DNA of 64,000 bases from Neckera pumila (GCA_963969595.1 OZ018415.1:11346001-11410000), one strand, 5' to 3'. Numbered from the stretch's first letter, positions 36,420 through 47,392 are shown. Notes: generated from the sequence alone by a model not told the origin. Numbers and translations are program-made.

Positions 36420-36656
36420 AAAAAGAATAAATTATTATTATTCACAAACTCTGCACACAAGGCAATATCTGCCACATGGACTGCTATTTAGGCAAAACAC
36501 GCTAGGCAGACAAGGCTGCCATATAAGCAAACCCGCCATACGGAGTGCCACTTAGGTAGACTTTGCCACATGGATAAGGCCATCAATTGATGGGGTTTGA
36601 ATCCACAACTACATATATAGGAAAGTACAGCTCCAACCATTGCGCCAAGGTTGGAA
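36420..36656 (-). mobile_element. tRNA-derived SINE-like element
   Basis: Read on the - strand, a box A-like sequence 'TGGCGCAATGGTTGG' (within 36630-36648) is followed about 30 bases later by a box B-like 'GGATTCAAACCCC' (36592-36605). This is the internal RNA polymerase III promoter arrangement of a tRNA gene. The intervening sequence cannot fold as a tRNA. A tRNA-unrelated body with repeated 'gccacatgg'/'taggcaaa' motifs follows. That combination is typical of plant SINEs. The 3' limit is approximate. Confidence 0.5.
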
Positions 36657-37403
36657 CTTTATAAATACAATAGGTGGTTTGTTTTTATTGATTCTTAATA
36701 TTCACTCCATTTTTAATTGATTTATTTAAGTTATCATTTGAATCCTATTTTGGGGGGTCAAATCAACAAAATTATGTTGATTGATGTTTAGAGAATTGCC
36801 AAATCAACAGGGCCCAATTTTTTTATTTATTGTAATCAAGCAAAGAAACACCACCATGGCACACCCACTGCCATAGTTGTCTATTTGTCTAGCTAAAATC
36901 TAGTTCTGACTTCAAAACCGCAAATCACATTGTGAGTGAAGAAATTAGAGTTCAAATTTTGCATTGGAGAGATGATCAAGACGAGCCTCAAAAGCTCTAT
37001 CACCAAAACTTATGTCATTAGCGAAAGTCAAGTGGACTAAAAGAAGTGGCTTGTGCAAAGTTTGTTATCATTACCAAACACGTAAAATTGAAGTTTTATA
37101 CTTCCTATAATCTATGATATATTTTCAGAATGTTCAACAACTTTAAAATATCACAGGACCAAATACTATACCATCGGGCATCATGGATGCTAGCAAAAAA
37201 TTAAATAACTATGCAATTGATCAAGTCTAAGGCTACAAATTTCACGTGCACGATTTGTACTCCATTGAAGAACAAAAATGTGTCTAGCGCTTGCCATGGT
37301 CTGCCGAGGTAAGATAGTCTGCTCTAAAAGCATCCATGCTCTGAAAGCAATCATGATACGGAGGTACATTTTGTTTTCTTCAATATACTAGAAGTGTAAA
37401 TTT
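36657..37403. other. Intergenic spacer
   Basis: No recognisable gene or repeat. Confidence 0.4.
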
Positions 37404-37506
37404 CAGGAGGTGGTCACTTTTAGTGACCAATATGTTTCAACTTCAAAAATTTGTTACTAATTCCACAAAGGTCCAAAAAATATGAAACAACTTGGATTCA
37501 ATCCCA
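37404..37506 (+). repeat. Dispersed repeat, first copy
   Basis: About 100 bp including 'ttgttactaattccacaaag' is found inverted at 48650-48752 with modest divergence. The full length and class are unknown. Confidence 0.6.
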
Positions 37507-37553
37507 ATTCCATTTTTCCTCCTACAAAAATCTTCTGAAAATTGTTTCAAAGA

Positions 37554-38001
37554 GTTTCAAACGCAAGACGTTAAATCCCCGTCCTTTGTGGGCCCGCCCG
37601 ACATGGCACACGGGTTGGACCAAGGGCCCAGTCACGACCCCGCGGCCTGGCCGGCCCACCTCTGATGGATCCTGCCGCCCACTCCCGTCGCGACCCCGAC
37701 GTAGCGCCAGTCGACGAAGGCGCGATCGTCCGTCCGCCTTTGCACTTCGCAGGACGCCATGTACGTAGTGCGGCAGAAGAAGACGAGCAGTTTAGGGTTC
37801 AATTTCTCCTGTGTTTTTTCCTCTGAGTGTCTTGAATGGCGCATTGGCAGACTGAGTTGATACATTTGTGTCACTCACAACAAAGTTGCAAAAGCACACT
37901 TACCTTTGTCAGTGAGAGCTTCCTTGAAGAACGAGTTTGCAGTTACATCACCTTTCCTGGTGTACTGGCCGATATGGCCGATGCCGGAGTTTTAGGTTTG
38001 G
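37554..38001 (+). repeat. Inverted repeat, left arm
   Basis: Partner of 39733-40175. It includes a conserved 'cttacctttgtcagtgagag' whose complement looks like an exon end with GTAAGT donor, so the arm may derive from a spliced gene read on the - strand here. Confidence 0.85.
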
Positions 38002-38087
38002 GGCCCTCGTTGCCGACGACATCTCTGGCTTTTCTTGAAGGTGAGAAAGATCCTCATTGAGTCTGTTCCTGGAATCTGCATTTGAGG

Positions 38088-38555
38088 AAATGGTTGCAAC
38101 TTGCAACGGGCATAGCTCCTGATAGTATTGCATATGGAGCCCTTCTAATGGTCTTGAACCAAAAAAAATCGTTCTAAAGAGGCTCTAGTAATTGGGAAAA
38201 CCTCACGAGCACAGAGAATTCCATGTTGCTTACAGGTAAACGCTGATAGCATGTAGCAAGTATTGATCTGATTGCTGATTATAATTATAATTAGTAAGAC
38301 TTGGCCTGATTGCTTGGAGCTTTGATGGTTGCTGTAGATTCAGGTAGTTTAATTCTGTCGACTTTTATTAAAAACTGCATATTGCAAGACATGTCTGGAA
38401 TACTTATCGATCTTATGAACAGGCTTAAGGACTGGAAGACTTCTCTGTTTGTGTATGAAGACTTGAAAAATGCACGATTACAGCTTACGGACGTCATGGG
38501 TCCTAATCTTCTCTATGCTGTTGGTAAACATGGAAAACTTGATCGATTACACAAG
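38088..38555 (+). pseudogene. PPR-like coding fragments, frameshifted
   Basis: Reading on the + strand gives 'GIAPDSIAYGALLMVLN' near 38109-38160, a typical second helix start of a pentatricopeptide repeat. A one-base shift then leads into 'KEALVIGKTSRAQRIPC'. After a possible intron, an open stretch ends in 'DWKTSLFVYEDLKNARL' and 'LLYAVGKHGKLDRLHK', again PPR-like in spacing (W/aL-vfe-m, then G-k-G-ld). It stops at a GT donor (38556). PPR proteins bind organellar RNA. Here the frame is broken and the surroundings are an inverted-repeat element, so this is a captured, decayed fragment. The PPR call is moderate. Confidence 0.4.
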
Positions 38556-39732
38556 GTACATTTACAGATTCTTATGTCAGAGTAGTGTTTCATTTCTGCT
38601 TGACATAATGTTAAGACTTCTCGACACGTCACAGAATGAGGCGATGTTTGATGAGGATGTTGTTGGCAATGAGGCCCCGCATTAGAATCTATCAGAGAGA
38701 TACATTTTATTGGAGGGATAGAGTTGATTTTGCCCTGTGTTGAAGAGCTCTATCATATCCTCCAGCATCCAATTCAGCGCCATCTAAACCTGCAATTCAT
38801 TGACATACTCACTACCAGTGAAGAGAAATTTATGAAAACACGATCAATCTTAACTGTGACAGCAGGAGTTCAACTATCAAGCTTATCTGTGAAGCAAAAT
38901 TATTCCTGGAAAAGAGACTACAAAATCTTGCAAAGTATGTACTACCGTACTTCCAGAACTGGCATGATAATGTAAAGTGCCAATTTCTTCGACATATTGC
39001 CATTTTAATGAATACGATGATAATGCTATCATTCACTCTCAATTCACTCTCAACAACAAGATGTATACCTAACTTCCATGCACAAATCCAAGCATTCAAG
39101 GGGTGATCAGATACAATGGACAAAGAAGACAATTACACTAACTTAAGAATCAAAGTACTGAATTTATTGAGTATTAAAAGGGTGTGCAAACCCGTCGTGA
39201 CATTTCACACTTTCCTAAATGTAGATGACACTCTACCCACCTAGCTGAGTCGTTGATGCCTAGGTGGAACGCATATCACTTGCTGAAGACATTCTTGGCA
39301 ATGCCAAAGGGTGTCCTCAACTGTTTCAGTCACTTAAGAGGCAACATACCTTACATTGGAAGCAAAGAGGACCTTGTCAATAACTACACAAGGGAAAAAA
39401 TAAGCAATGGGACAGCTCGTCAATCTTGGAGATGAGACCTAATCCAAGACACAATTTCTCAAAGAGAATGTACCATTTAGGGCACAAGCATCTCCAACAC
39501 AATTCCCAAGGGAAATTGTAATGAAACGAGTTTTCAGGGATTACTCAAAGTTAGTGAGATTGCCTTCTTCCAAAGTTCACACATGAATATTATAACAGCT
39601 CAAATTAAATTCTCGCTAATTGAGACTGGCCGTAGCTTGACTTCTCTTCACCAATCAAAAAGACCTGCACTAGGTCATTTCTTCATTACGCAGAATAGGC
39701 ATTTGCAAAAGCATTCCAGGAAACAAAAAGCT
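38556..39732. other. Interior of the inverted-repeat element, unassigned
   Basis: Open stretches such as 'VEELYHILQHPIQRHLNLQF' (near 38740) and 'WNAYHLLKTFLAMPKGVLNC' (near 39264) look like coding debris, but I do not recognise them. Confidence 0.35.
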
Positions 39733-40175
39733 CCAAACCTAAAACTCCGGCATCGGCCATATCGGCCAGTACACCAGGAAAGGTGATGCAACTGCAAACT
39801 CGTTCTTCAAGGAAGCTCTCACTGACAAAGGTAAGTGTGCTTTTGCAACTTTGTTGTGAGTGACACAAATGTGTCAACTCAGTCTGTCAATGCGCCATCC
39901 AAGACACTCAGCGGAAAAAACACAGGAGAAATTGAACCCTAAACTGCTCGTCTTCTTCTGCCGCACTACATGGCGTCCTGCGAAGTGCAAAGGCGGACGG
40001 ACAACCGCGCCTTCGTCGACTGGCGCTACGTCGGGGTCGCGACGAGAGCGGGCGGCAGGATCCATCAGAGGTGGGCCGGCCAGACCGCGGCTGGGCCCCT
40101 GGTCCAACCCGTGTGCCACGTCGGGCGGGCCTACAAAGGACGGGGGGATTTAACGTCCTGCGTTTCAAACACTTC
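39733..40175 (-). repeat. Inverted repeat, right arm
   Basis: Partner of 37554-38001, in opposite orientation. It ends about 0.6 kb from the 3' end of the receptor-like protein gene. Confidence 0.85.
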
Positions 40176-40758
40176 CCCAAAAGGAAATCAACTCTTAAAT
40201 GGTCTCTTTAAGAGCAGAGTAGAGGTGCAATCACGTGCCAGTGGTGCCAAACGGCAGAAACTACTTCGAAAGCTCGTGATGCAGCACGCGAGATATGGAG
40301 GTCTCCATGTTCTGCACCGCGATGTGAGGGTTCAGCCGTAGCCGTCCCTGCGGGGTGAGCTCCCCATATCACTGCTTCTAAAATCGCTTGTGCAAAAGGA
40401 GGAGGATGGACACTACAGCGATGTTTCAGTGCCAAGTCCTAGTTAAAATGCATATATTCCTTCCAATCGTTACCGACCTTTTCAGATCCATAAGCACATG
40501 CACCATGTGTCCATGTTCATAGAGCTGAGAGGCTATGAGAACTAACCTCTTAAGACCGAGACAGGCAATGGAATTCTTCTCTCCAATGCCTTCTGCCGAT
40601 GGAATACAGCCGGCGGGACTCTTAACTTGCGACTTCACAGAACCCTATGCAATTTAAAACATACTGCAACAACTGAGAGAGAGTCTGGTTTCATGGCAAC
40701 TAAGCATCTAACGCTACTAGAGTGAAGGATCGAGCTGTTCGTACAATCACCGTCAAGA
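40176..40758 (-). other. 3' flank of the receptor-like protein gene
   Basis: Near-neutral base composition. - strand open frames show no kinase subdomain motifs (no HRD, DFG or APE). Probably contains the 3' UTR. Confidence 0.4.
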
Positions 40759-43473
40759 TTAAGTTGCCCTCCCCGGTGCGTTCCACCATTGCGTCTGGCC
40801 TCTCCAGGCTGACATCCGCTCCATACGTCGCGATCTAGCTCGGGAAGCAAAGATAAACTTCCGAAGCGACGAGGACATTCCGATCACCAAGAGAATTCCG
40901 CCAAAACCAATCAACAGGCCAAAGCAAAGACCCGGGACGGACATGTGTACTTCGATCCAAGAGAAACGAGCGCATTGCTTTGGAAGTGGCAGCCCACACA
41001 GGCCTGAGTTACCAGGCAAGAAATTCTCCGCTCTCCAGTGAGTGCCGAAGCCGTTCTCCTGCGGAATTTCGCCAGAGAGTCTGTTGCCTCCCAAGAAACA
41101 ACTCTGGAGATTGCTCATCCGTGCCAGCATGCCGGGAACAGGACCAGTGAGCTCGTTCGAAGAGAAATCCAGCGACTCGAGGTTAGGAAAGCTTGAAATA
41201 AAATCAGGAATTCGCCCCTGAAACGTGTTGCGAGAGAGATTGAGATCGAGCAGATATTCCAATTTGAGAATGTCTTCAGGTATTCGCCCACTTAACCTGT
41301 TTGCTGCTAGACTGAGTGTCGCAGTCCACGAGAGCCCGTTTCCAGAGAACGTATGAATCTTACCTTTCCAACTCATCTGCAGATTCAATGTAAACGCGCT
41401 CAACTTCAGGGAGTAAACCTTATCGAACAGGTCAATAGTCTGGCTCTCTGCGTCAAGTACCGTCTTGGTGATATTGTCAATGAAGCCTCTCATATTGGTC
41501 AAGTTGCTTGAAATCTTTCCGGTCAGGTTGTTGCTCGATAAATTGAGCAAACTCACGTTCTTAAGGTTCCATATCCAATCTGGAATCGCACCTTCAATTA
41601 CGTTTAACTCAGTATTGAGCACTCGCAGCTTCTGAAGGACCGGTGTGGAAGACGCCGGGAGTTCTCCTGACAAATTGTTCCTGCTGAGGTCGAGAACTAC
41701 AAGTTTCTCACAGGTGATAAGAGTCTCAGGAAAGCTTCCGGTGAAGGCATTGTTGGCTGCTGTCAGTACTTCAAGGGATCGGAAACTAGTTAAGTTCAGA
41801 CTATCCAGCCGTCCAGTCAATTGATTGTTGGATAACAGAACGCGAGTTAAGGCGGGACAATTATGCAGCTCTCTCGGGAGTTCCCCCTGGAAATGGTTGT
41901 CATTGAGGTGTAAATTGCGCAGGTTAGAGCATTGACTGAGGTTTGCAGGTATGATTCCAGTGAGATCGTTTCCGTCTAGCCAGATCCTCTCTAAGAGATG
42001 CAAGTTCCCTATATCTGCTGGAATGGCACCGCTGAGCCGATTGTTCTGTAGAAACAATGTGGTGAGGTTTACACAATTGGAGAGCGAAGCAGGGATGCTG
42101 CCAGTGAGGTCATTGTTGTTGAGAACAAGCACTTCAAGAGATTTGACAGTGCAAAGTGGAGGGATTTCACCGCTGATGCTAGTGTTGGTGATGACGATAT
42201 TTTGAAGATTACGACTGCTGCCGAATTCTGCAGGAATGGACCCGTTGATGCCCTTGTTGTAGTCGAATAGAACTGCACCTAAGCTTGGACAGCTTGCAAG
42301 GGAAGCCGGGATAGGGCCTTCAAAACTGTTGTTACTCAAGTAGAGAAACCGGAATTTTGGCAACCCCCCGAGCTCTTTAGGGATTCCTCCAGTCAAACTG
42401 TTGTTCCAGAATTGCAGGCTTTCCAACTGCGGACATTTGCCGAACTCCGGCGAGATAGTTCCTGTGAGTTTATTGTTTCCAAATACCACATTCTTGAGAC
42501 CGCTACAGTTCGCAGTAAGTGCAAGAGGGATCTCTCCTGAGAAATCGTTGTGCTCCCCTTCGTAATTCTCGAGGAGATCCCATTGTTGACCTGGGTACGG
42601 TGGAAGAGTTCCATTGAAGAGGTTGTAAGAGAGATAGAGTTTGTACATCTTGCTGCAATTGCCCAGCATCCCGATTCCACCAGAGATTTTGTTGAAGCGA
42701 AGGTATATTGAACTAAGCTCTTGCAGTTCCCCGAACGATTCTGGTAACGTCCCGTTCATTTCATTGTCCTCAAAATCAAACATTGATAATCGACTGCAGT
42801 TGCCCAACGATTTTGGAATCTCCCCTACGAGCAGATTAGTTCTGCCGACGAGTTCTCGCAGATTGACGCAGCTCCCAAGTTCCTCCGGGAGAGTGCCATT
42901 GATTTTGTTCTCCTTGAAATTCAGCGTTTCTAGACGGTGAAGGTTACCCAGTGCGGCAGGAAGGAGTCCACTGAGTTCGTTAAAAGTTAGAATTAGGATT
43001 GTCAGATTCCTGCAGCCCCCGAGCTCAGAAGGAATGGAGCCTGTCAACGTGTTGTTGTAGAGCTCCAGGTGTCGCAGAGACGAAAGCTTTCCAAAGGCAG
43101 ATGGAATACTGCCTCGCAAGTCTGTTCCATGAAGGGTAAGATTTTCAAGGAAGCTCAGATTAGCCAAAGCCGAGCTCAAGGTCCCATTCAGTTTGATGTC
43201 GGTTATGTTCAGTGCGAGGACTCGTCTCGGCGTTTCGGTGTTGCACGTCACTCCCGTCCACTGGCAGAAGTCCGTTGTATTGCCCCATGTGCTCAGCGCC
43301 CCATTCTGTAAGTCCACTTGAAGCGCATCTTGTTTGAATTGCACCAATGCACTCTCATCAGATGGTCTGTCTGATATGTCCTCCAGAAATTGCGTTTCTT
43401 CATTAAGCCCTGCACGCACAATTGGAAGGCTAACAAGGAGGACAAATAAAATCGCAGCTAAGTGTAGCTCCAT
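40759..43473 (-). CDS. LRR receptor-like protein (kinase-less), single exon
   Basis: A 904-aa intronless frame. Residues 1-21 form a signal peptide (hydrophobic core AAILFVLLVSL). Residues 38-80 are an LRRNT_2 cap with the paired cysteines Cys70 and Cys77 (CQWTGVTC). About 24 plant-type LRRs of 23-25 residues (LxxLxLxxNxLxGxIPxxL) follow from residue 84. They are interrupted by an island of about 55-60 residues ('FIDNITKTVLDAESQTIDLF' onward), then four more LRRs. A C-terminal cap has Cys826 and Cys834, followed by a transmembrane helix (about 846-870) and a 34-residue basic cytoplasmic tail. An island placed before the last four LRRs is the layout of plant RLPs and of PSKR/BRI1-type ectodomains. 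Without a kinase the protein should signal through a partner such as a SOBIR1-type or co-receptor kinase (family knowledge). Many NxS/T sites fit an extracellular domain. The ligand is unknown. Confidence 0.92.
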   Translation of the reverse strand: MELHLAAILFVLLVSLPIVRAGLNEETQFLEDISDRPSDESALVQFKQDALQVDLQNGALSTWGNTTDFCQWTGVTCNTETPRRVLALNITDIKLNGTLSSALANLSFLENLTLHGTDLRGSIPSAFGKLSSLRHLELYNNTLTGSIPSELGGCRNLTILILTFNELSGLLPAALGNLHRLETLNFKENKINGTLPEELGSCVNLRELVGRTNLLVGEIPKSLGNCSRLSMFDFEDNEMNGTLPESFGELQELSSIYLRFNKISGGIGMLGNCSKMYKLYLSYNLFNGTLPPYPGQQWDLLENYEGEHNDFSGEIPLALTANCSGLKNVVFGNNKLTGTISPEFGKCPQLESLQFWNNSLTGGIPKELGGLPKFRFLYLSNNSFEGPIPASLASCPSLGAVLFDYNKGINGSIPAEFGSSRNLQNIVITNTSISGEIPPLCTVKSLEVLVLNNNDLTGSIPASLSNCVNLTTLFLQNNRLSGAIPADIGNLHLLERIWLDGNDLTGIIPANLSQCSNLRNLHLNDNHFQGELPRELHNCPALTRVLLSNNQLTGRLDSLNLTSFRSLEVLTAANNAFTGSFPETLITCEKLVVLDLSRNNLSGELPASSTPVLQKLRVLNTELNVIEGAIPDWIWNLKNVSLLNLSSNNLTGKISSNLTNMRGFIDNITKTVLDAESQTIDLFDKVYSLKLSAFTLNLQMSWKGKIHTFSGNGLSWTATLSLAANRLSGRIPEDILKLEYLLDLNLSRNTFQGRIPDFISSFPNLESLDFSSNELTGPVPGMLARMSNLQSCFLGGNRLSGEIPQENGFGTHWRAENFLPGNSGLCGLPLPKQCARFSWIEVHMSVPGLCFGLLIGFGGILLVIGMSSSLRKFIFASRARSRRMERMSAWRGQTQWWNAPGRAT

Positions 43474-44684
43474 TCCAAATACCTCAACTTTGCCTTCAAG
43501 GGGAGAAATCGGAGTGCCAACGCAGCGAGATCCAGCTCATTCTTCTCATAAGCATTGCATGTAGGTCAATCAAAGCCATAACCCACATGGATGGCCAAAC
43601 TCGCCATGGCTACGATAGTTTTCACGCAGCAAAAGAAAGCCAGAAGGAGCTCACAAGAAGACAGGAAGGAAATTGGATTTCTCTCAGATGTTGATGTGAT
43701 GTACAGGAATTGATTTTTTCGCAAAACTCCACCACAACATCCTGACCTCCCTACCCGGAGCATGCACCCGGCAAATATTAGAGAAACAAAGAGCTGAGCA
43801 GGGACTGTCTAATTAAGGCAGCATCAGACTGATCAGAGATTCACGGACACTATTAAGACAACCCCATCTCTTAGAAGGTAACAGTGAACTGAGGCATGAG
43901 CTCTGTCGGTATGGAATAAGATCACAATTGACTTGGTATGCATGTATTTGCTCTTCGAAGTCGTTTTTTGACTCAAAAAGCTTCAATACTGTAGGGAGGA
44001 CGAATCAATGCAGAGGCTCGATCAACTGCTCTCTGACATTCAGTACGAAAGTCTCCTTTTGCTCCACTCTCACGTCGACCATTGACCTGCGTGCCTGACC
44101 ACACTAGAAAAGAAATTATTCGACTGGACAAATTGGGTTGGTATGAATCATTAGGATCGATGCTGCAGCAATTCAACGGGAGGAACGTGCCTACTGTCTG
44201 TCTACGTTCTGAGAACCGCCTTGCACTAGACCGTTCCGCGTAACTGTAGATGATCGGATTTGGGCTCGGAGGCCTGGCCCGGTTTTGTTACTTTTGCTCA
44301 TATCCAATCTTTCAAAATTCAATCGTGACAATTGAGATTTTAAATCTTGTGAATGAGTCGGCATCAGTAATGACTAATGAGCCGTGAATTGTTTCTTTTG
44401 AAATCTAACCACGAATTGTCAGAGCAAGGATAGCAGAACATTCAAGCCGGTGTCTGTCTGGATTCAAGAAGCTCCAGCTTGCGGAAGAGCAGCCAGGGTT
44501 GATTTTTTGAGCTATAACTCGTTCACAAAAGTTTCAGTAAATATTCGATGAGTGATTCTTCCTTTCGCATTGGATGAAATCTTTTCACCACTCCAGACAA
44601 AGTAATGAAATACAGAAATCCATGGAAGTCAGATAGAGAGTACATGTGAATTTTTTCATGATAAATTACACTCCAAAGTCATTA
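43474..44684 (-). promoter_or_regulatory. Upstream region of the receptor-like protein gene
   Basis: Near-neutral base composition up to about 44300, then AT-rich. It should hold the 5' UTR and promoter. No TATA box or named element could be assigned with confidence. Short ORFs in it have no motif. Confidence 0.35.
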
Positions 44685-44814
44685 GAGCAGCCCCACTCCT
44701 ACACGCTGAAGCAACACTCTAAACGTTGTGCACCATTGATATACTCATTGACCAAAAGATCAAAGGTGCACAACGTTTAGAGTGTGGCTTCAGCCAATTG
44801 CAATGGGGCTGCTG
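44685..44814. mobile_element. Tourist-like hairpin MITE, 130 bp
   Basis: Arms 44688-44734 and 44765-44811 are inverted copies of 47 bp with about seven mismatches and a 30-bp loop. The ends GAGCAGCCCC and (inverted) CAGCAGCCCC are flanked by TTA on both sides (44682-44684, 44815-44817), the duplication size and sequence of PIF/Harbinger-type Tourist MITEs. The hairpin could be transcribed into small-RNA precursors. Confidence 0.75.
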
Positions 44815-45214
44815 TTACCCTTACTTTGACTTCTTGAAAGAAGACAATTGTATTGAAGGTCAAAATAGTTTGAATGTGAGACAAGTAACTATGCTATAAG
44901 ACAATGTGCTTCAATCAATGATGGTGTGGCAAGTGTGGAATATATTCCAAAATAACATTGGCAAGAGGGTTGGATTAATCCCTAAAGGAGTGGGTGTATT
45001 TTTCTCAAAAAGTATCCTAAACTATCACTCTCTAGTGCATTAGGCATAGTTGAAATATAAAATCACTTTTCAAACTTTTAATTGCATACATCGTACTAGA
45101 CGTACCTAAGAATATGTAGAAAAAACATCATCCTATTTGACCACCTAGATTACAAGATTATGAGTGTTTCAAGTTAGAAGAAAAGAAATTTTGGACCCTA
45201 CCCAATAGTGCCAA

Positions 45215-45375
45215 TATAGCTTGACTCAACTTTGTAGAGAAAGAGGCATTATCCAACCTTGGGAATTGGGACCATAGGTAGGTAGTTAGCGTCAACATAG
45301 TTTGACTTGACTTTGTGGAGAAGGAGGCATTATCCAACCTTGGGAATTGGGATCACTAGATAGGTAGCTACGTTA
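45215..45375. repeat. Tandem duplication, about 83 bp, two copies
   Basis: Two adjacent copies share 'aggcattatccaaccttggg' and 'ataggtaggtag'-like ends, with a few differences. Confidence 0.8.
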
Positions 45376-46024
45376 GTTACTTGCATGCCAATTTTCAAAG
45401 ATAATGGAGGTGTCTAACAATCAAACGTACCCCAAATCATCTTGCTCTAAGAGGATGTCCCCCCAAAAACAACTACATGAGTAAGATTTCAATTCTTTTT
45501 GGATAACTCATATTTTGAAAAATTTAAAATTCCAATGGTCAACACAAAGCTTTCCTTATCTAAATCATGTGAAAAATAAATACAAATACAAGTGCAAAAA
45601 CCTCATGAATTTACACAAGAATTTGTACTAATGGTTCAAAAATTGTTCAAAAATTGTCAATTTTGGTGCATTGAGTAAAACTTGGGAATAAAAGTTTTTT
45701 TTTAAATTTTCAACCACACATTATTTACATATACTACCATGAGAAAGTGTGGAAAACATTTCAGCCCATTCAGCTTCATAGATTGCAAGACATAAGCATT
45801 CAAAGTTAGGAAAAAAGATTCACAACTTGTCTAACTGTTTGCCCTCTCTATTAGCACACTACTCAAGTTGCTCCTAAACTTTTGAGCCCCTAAACTTTTG
45901 ATTCAAGCATTTGATATAAAAAAAGGTTGTAATTTCACAAAGCTCATACTACAAACATGCATCTTTGGTCAAAATTTCACTTTCATTCATTCAAAAATGA
46001 TCAACTATGTGTAAACCTACCACA

Positions 46025-46237
46025 ATAAGAAACCTGGGCAGTATTAGGTGACAAGCCTTGATTTTTCTTGACGGATTTTAGTGGACATCCAATGCAACAA
46101 ATCCATATTTTTTGTCAACAAAAACGTCAAATGTAATATCAATGTTGACATAAAAACACGGGGTTTTTGCATTGGCCGTCTACTAAAATCCGTCAAGAAA
46201 AATCAAGACTCGTCACCTAAAACACGGATTTCTTATA
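46025..46237. mobile_element. Hairpin MITE-like element
   Basis: Inverted arms of about 75 bp share 'cttgatttttcttgacgg' and continue to 'ccaatgcaa', separated by about 60 bp. The outer ends are 'ataagaaa' and its inverse, with TA at both borders, so a TA target duplication (mariner/Stowaway-like) is possible but unproven. Confidence 0.6.
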
Positions 46238-46297
46238 GTATATCTAAATCTTCAAAAATGCTCCAATAAAAGAAGTTTATTGTCCTTTAGAGATTAA

Positions 46298-47392
46298 AAG
46301 GTTTGAGCATCTAGACGTAGTGACAATCTTCCTCCAAGTGAGAGACCTGAAATGAAGAATAGACTCCCTTTCTAGGTCCTCACTGGTTTCTAAATCCATG
46401 AGATTTAGGTAGTTGAACCATCCCAACAAGTGGTTCGTTCATGGTGGCCTTTGCACGAAAGTTCTTCATCTTCTTCATTTTCTTCTTCCCTTGCAAAGTC
46501 CCTACAGTACAATCCAGTACAGTGTAAAGATGTCCCCAGTGGGTGAGTGAGTTCAATAAATAATGCGTCAGTCGGTATTTGAAGACAATCGAAGTCAATT
46601 CCACTGAAAAATAAAGCCTCCACCCGTTTAACTTAGTTTGCCAATGCTTGGAGTTTTTCAAGGAGGTAGCCAGTCTGATCATCTGGAGTGTATGCTACTT
46701 TCTTCAGCTCTTCACCACTTGCAATTCATCTAATGTACTGTACAGTGACAGTAAAGTTTCTACTGTCACTGATTATGCTAACTTAATAGTGTGACATTGT
46801 TTTACCAAAGTTGTAAACTCAATATTCAAAATAGGTGTTGGCTGAAATTCTAATCTTTTGCAGTGGCACCTAAAAACATAAAAATCATGGTGATACTCGT
46901 ATTTGCAAGTGCCTCAAATGTTGACCTAAACTGATTGAGGGTGCGGAATGGTAGGTATGAGTGTCTGCTGACTCACATGAAATGCATAGAATAGAAGCAT
47001 TCATTTGCCACATTTCCACCATTCTCTGGGTGCAGCTTCAAACCCTTTGATAGGAATTTGAAGGAAGAAACGGACTCATCAGTCATTGAGCCAGAAATTG
47101 AACGATAGCCTTACCGTGACAATTTCCTCAGTAAGAGCCACCTCCGTGAAAAGAATGCAATAAAAGACGAGAAGAGTTCTAGAATGGCTGACTCAGTAGG
47201 AGAAGACGACCATGACTGTTGTGTCACAATTGGTGGTGGAGCTCAAAACGCCCAAATGAAGTTTTTCTCTGCCGGACTTCAGTTAACTTACTGCCGCATG
47301 GGAAACAAAGCACTTCAGGTGTAGTACTATGCAGGGAATAACAATTTTCATCTAAAACTTGCACAAGTTTAACTTTAACAATAACAAGTTAA
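46298..47392. other. Intergenic spacer
   Basis: Composition is less AT-rich at 46300-47330. Short ORFs on both strands, none with a recognisable motif. Confidence 0.4.

Larger units (their letters stand above)
37554..40175. mobile_element. Candidate gene-capturing element with 440-bp inverted arms
   Basis: Left arm 37554-38001 and right arm 39733-40175 are inverted copies of each other along their full length with scattered differences. Both run from 'aaacgcaagacgttaaatcc' at the outside to 'ggagttttaggtttgg' at the inside. The 1.73-kb interior holds coding debris unlike the arms. The arms are GC-rich at their outer halves and contain a short open frame beginning MASCEVQRRTD. Long TIRs around gene fragments suggest a Pack-MULE or foldback-type element. 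No target-site duplication was seen, so a simple inverted segmental duplication is the alternative. Confidence 0.5.
44975..46297. mobile_element. Degenerate composite TTAA element with nested MITE
   Basis: It starts TTAATCCCTAAAGGAGTGGG and ends 'gtcctttagagattaa', 1323 bp apart. Two separate blocks resembling the type II left region occur (about 45110-45180 and 45730-45810), so two elements may have merged. Inside lie an 83-bp direct duplication (45215-45375) and a 210-bp hairpin element (46025-46237). Confidence 0.5.

Noticed and set aside
36590..36650. Possible tRNA gene on the - strand
   Set aside because: Box A- and B-like motifs are present, but acceptor, D, anticodon and T arms cannot be paired. 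A SINE head is the better reading.
39970..40341. 123-aa + strand ORF starting MASCEVQRRTD
   Set aside because: It begins in the right arm of the inverted repeat and runs beyond it. The left-arm copy diverges and stops earlier. No motif, so it is not called as a gene.
40176..40758. Possible kinase domain exon downstream of the LRR gene
   Set aside because: No kinase subdomain motifs in any - strand frame, and the LRR frame ends in a stop after a short basic tail.
41951..43311. Several + strand ORFs of 80-99 aa
   Set aside because: They are shadows of the LRR coding sequence on the - strand.
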